A stretch of 64,000 nt of DNA. It comes from Bacteroidales bacterium. Lineage in GTDB: Bacteria; Bacteroidota; Bacteroidia; Bacteroidales; Bacteroidaceae. Both the position numbers and the translations under genes were made by a program. Location: positions 14,281-78,280 of the forward strand of contig SUXN01000004.1 of assembly GCA_015060965.1 (NCBI GenBank), in the 5' to 3' direction. The notes under the pieces are model-generated. The model saw only the letters and a program-made list of their open reading frames with translations. It was not told where the DNA came from and ran no database searches. Positions 61,817-64,000 of the stretch are shown one piece after another (the first letter of the stretch is position 1; every line of letters begins with the position of its first letter).

Positions 61817-64000
61817 TTATTCGTGTACTACGCGGTCATGCAGTTCGGCAAGCTTCGCCTTGTTCCAGCGGTCGGTTGTACCTACAAGATAACCGGTGAT
61901 ACGCTGCAGCTTGTCAAGGTTCTTGCTGCCGCACTTGGGACAAACCTCAAGGTCCTTGGCAGAGTTCTCATAGCCGCAGTCGAGACAACGGTTGCGGTTG
62001 TGGTTTACTGAGCCGTAGCCGATGTTGTACTTGTCCATCATATCCACTATGCGCATGATAGCCTCGGGGTTATGTGTGGCATCGCCGTCAATCTCCACGT
62101 AGAAGATATGGCCACCACGGGTGAGGTCGTGATAAGGAGCCTCGACCTCAGCCTTGTGGCGTGCGCTGCACTTGTAGTACACAGGCACGTGGTTACTGTT
62201 GGTATAATATTCACGGTCGGTGATACCCTCGATGACACCGTACAGCTTGCGGTCACCGCGTGTGAAACGGCCCGAAAGACCCTCGGCAGGTGTTGCAAGG
62301 ATACTGTAGTTGTGCTGATACTGCTCCGAGAATCCGTTTGCACGGTCACGCATATAAGTGACGATGCGCAAGCCTAACTCCTGAGCCTCTTCGCTCTCAC
62401 CATGATGCTTGCCCACAAGTGCCACAAGACACTCGGCAAGACCGATGAAGCCGATACCCAATGTACCCTGGTTGATGACCGAGGCAATGGTATCGCCGGG
62501 TTTCAGCTTCTCGCAGCCGATCCAAAGGGCCGACATAAGCAACGGAAACTGCTTTGCAAAGGCTGTCTTCTGGAACTCCATGCGCTCGTGCAGCTGACGG
62601 GCAGTAATCTCGAGCAGACCGTCGAGCTTTGCAAAGAACATTGCAATACGCTGCTCCTTGTCCTTCACATCCATGCACTCAATGGCAAGGCGCACAATGT
62701 TGATTGTAGAGAAAGAGAGGTTACCGCGGCCTACAGATGTCTTGGGGCCGAAGCGGTTCTCGTACACACGGGTGCGGCAACCCATAGTAGCCACCTCGTT
62801 GAGGTAACGTTTGGGGTCATCGGCTCTCCACTCCTCGCTCTGGTTGAATGTGGCATCAAGGTTCAGGAAGTTGGGGAAAAAACGGCGTGCAGTAACCTTA
62901 CAAGCGAGCTCGTAGAGGTCGTAGTTGCGGTCACCCGGCAGGTAGCTTACACCACGTTTCTTTTTCCATATCTGTATGGGGAAGATGGCTGTCTCGCCAT
63001 TGCCCACGCCACGGTATGTGCTGTTCAACAGCTCACGGATGATGCAACGGCCCTCGGCAGAGGTGTCGGTACCGTAGTTGATTGAGCTGAACACCACCTG
63101 GTTTCCGCCACGTGAGTGGATAGTGTTCATGTTGTGGATGAATGCCTCCATAGCCTGGTGTACGCGTGACACGGTCCTGTTTATCGCGTGCTGCAGGATG
63201 CGCTCGTCGCCGCTGAGGAAATCGAGAGGACGTATCTCATAATCCTCGAACTCCTTGTTGTAGAGGTGTGAGTAATCGGCACCGGTGAGCTCCTCCATTG
63301 ACTTGAGCTCCTCGATGAGGCTCACACGCACGTATGGTGCAAGGTAGAAGTCAAAGGCCGGGATAGCCTGGCCGCCGTGCATCTCGTTCTGGGCCGTCTC
63401 CATCGAGATACAGGCAATGACGCTGGCAGTCTCGATGCGCTTTGCAGGGCGTGACTCGCCATGGCCCGCGTTGAAGCCGTTCTGCAGGATATTGTCAAGC
63501 GGATGCTGGCAGCAGGTAAGGCTCTTTGTCGGGTAATAGTCCTTGTCGTGAATATGCAGATAGTTGTGACGCACAGCCTCCACAACCTCCTCGCTCAAGA
63601 GGAAGTCATCAACGAACGGCTTTGTTGTCTCGCTGGCAAACTTCATCATCATACCCGCCGGAGTATCAGCGTTCATGTTCGCATTCTCACGGGTAACGTC
63701 ATTCGACTGTATGTTGATGATCTCCTGGAAGATGTCGCGTGTCTTTGCCTTACGCGCGATACGGCGCTGGTTACGGTAGGCGATGTACTTCTGGGCAACA
63801 TCCTTGCGGCTACTCTTCATGAGTTCCATCTCCACCATATCCTGAATGGCCTCAACGGTCATCTGTGCATCACCTCGGAACGAGATATGGTCACTTATCT
63901 GACGTATGAGCGACATATCCTCACCCTTATCGGTGTGGAGCATAGCCTTACGAATAGCCGTAATAATCTTTTCTTCATTAAAGCCGACAATACGTCCGTC
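61817..64000 (-). CDS. nrdD: Anaerobic ribonucleoside-triphosphate reductase (class III), N-terminus cut by window edge
   Basis: Glycyl-radical enzyme reducing ribonucleotides without oxygen. The frame continues past the ATG at 63943 to the window end, reading DGRIVGFNEEKIITAIRKAM, the start of an ATP-cone allosteric domain, so the true start lies beyond 64000. Catalytic-domain features include TCCQHPLDNILQNGF and PAFDFYLAPYV. The C-terminus has the zinc site CLDCGYENSAKDLEVCPKCG and the glycyl-radical motif RITGYLVGT. More than 727 aa are visible. nrdG follows, and the pair fits a strict anaerobe. Confidence 0.95.
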   Translation of the reverse strand, partial: DGRIVGFNEEKIITAIRKAMLHTDKGEDMSLIRQISDHISFRGDAQMTVEAIQDMVEMELMKSSRKDVAQKYIAYRNQRRIARKAKTRDIFQEIINIQSNDVTRENANMNADTPAGMMMKFASETTKPFVDDFLLSEEVVEAVRHNYLHIHDKDYYPTKSLTCCQHPLDNILQNGFNAGHGESRPAKRIETASVIACISMETAQNEMHGGQAIPAFDFYLAPYVRVSLIEELKSMEELTGADYSHLYNKEFEDYEIRPLDFLSGDERILQHAINRTVSRVHQAMEAFIHNMNTIHSRGGNQVVFSSINYGTDTSAEGRCIIRELLNSTYRGVGNGETAIFPIQIWKKKRGVSYLPGDRNYDLYELACKVTARRFFPNFLNLDATFNQSEEWRADDPKRYLNEVATMGCRTRVYENRFGPKTSVGRGNLSFSTINIVRLAIECMDVKDKEQRIAMFFAKLDGLLEITARQLHERMEFQKTAFAKQFPLLMSALWIGCEKLKPGDTIASVINQGTLGIGFIGLAECLVALVGKHHGESEEAQELGLRIVTYMRDRANGFSEQYQHNYSILATPAEGLSGRFTRGDRKLYGVIEGITDREYYTNSNHVPVYYKCSARHKAEVEAPYHDLTRGGHIFYVEIDGDATHNPEAIMRIVDMMDKYNIGYGSVNHNRNRCLDCGYENSAKDLEVCPKCGSKNLDKLQRITGYLVGTTDRWNKAKLAELHDRVVHE

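Overview
The window looks like the chromosome of a member of the order Bacteroidales (phylum Bacteroidota), probably gut-associated. The evidence is: Bacteroidota-restricted families (DUF4290, GldH, FISUMP, PepSY-like DUF2874, the DUF2723 glycosyltransferase, GH109), many SPII lipoproteins including one with an acidic stretch after the lipobox Cys, TTTG / TAnnTTTG promoter motifs, strictly anaerobic functions (NrdD/NrdG), and known Bacteroidales gene orders such as holB-ricT-gldH and mreBCD-mrdA-rodA. I cannot name a genus. No rRNA, tRNA, CRISPR array, prophage or transposase gene was seen.

Layout. 1-7525 (+): an ABC export operon with four FtsX/MacB-like permeases arranged as a duplicated pair, then one ATPase and one TolC-type outer-membrane protein. 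7526-8734: a gene-free block of dispersed repeats with a 54-bp tandem array. 8735-14640 (-): a secreted GH109-like protein, a DUF5077/DUF3472 protein, a MORN protein, nadD, gmk and a YicC protein. 14885-24096 (+): a long envelope and housekeeping run of tsaB, DUF4290, murA, rimM, a degenerate M23 protein, dxr, rseP, a serpin and alkaline phosphatase. 24175-26154 (-): four small lipoproteins, three of which appear to share an alpha-helical module. 26344-33924 (+): priA, a large DUF2723 glycosyltransferase, a NodB deacetylase and queG. 34038-35402 (-): a PBP4-type carboxypeptidase. 35658-44898 (+): nadB, purH and the rod-shape operon mreB-mreC-mreD-mrdA-rodA. 44849-48601 (-): metF, holB, ricT and gldH. 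48602-53612: an accessory stretch with repeats, a FISUMP lipoprotein and two PepSY-like proteins. 53613-55561 (-): an epimerase/PAP2 pair. 56375-60819 (+): RNase R and a two-component system. 61229-64000 (-): anaerobic ribonucleotide reductase (nrdD is cut by the window end) and its activase.

Functionally the window is dominated by cell-envelope biology: peptidoglycan precursors (murA), peptidoglycan assembly and trimming (mrdA, rodA, dacB), the elongasome scaffold (mreBCD), envelope proteolysis (rseP), lipid or isoprenoid enzymes (dxr, PAP2), glycosylation (DUF2723) and many lipoproteins.

The most interesting non-coding content is a set of small mobile-like and dispersed elements. (1) A MITE-like family has 16-bp terminal inverted repeats and TAA flanks, in three copies; one copy sits exactly in the purH stop codon. 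(2) A mosaic repeat occurs at 7.9-8.6 kb and 48.7-49.1 kb; one copy carries six 54-bp units where the other carries one. (3) A 166-bp element has perfect 20-bp terminal inverted repeats. (4) There is a 127-bp imperfect hairpin upstream of RNase R. (5) A TGTCATTC...GAATGACA-type repeat appears in almost every long intergenic gap. At the protein level the clearest points are a Cys-to-Asp change at the MurA active site and the loss of one catalytic His in the M23 protein.
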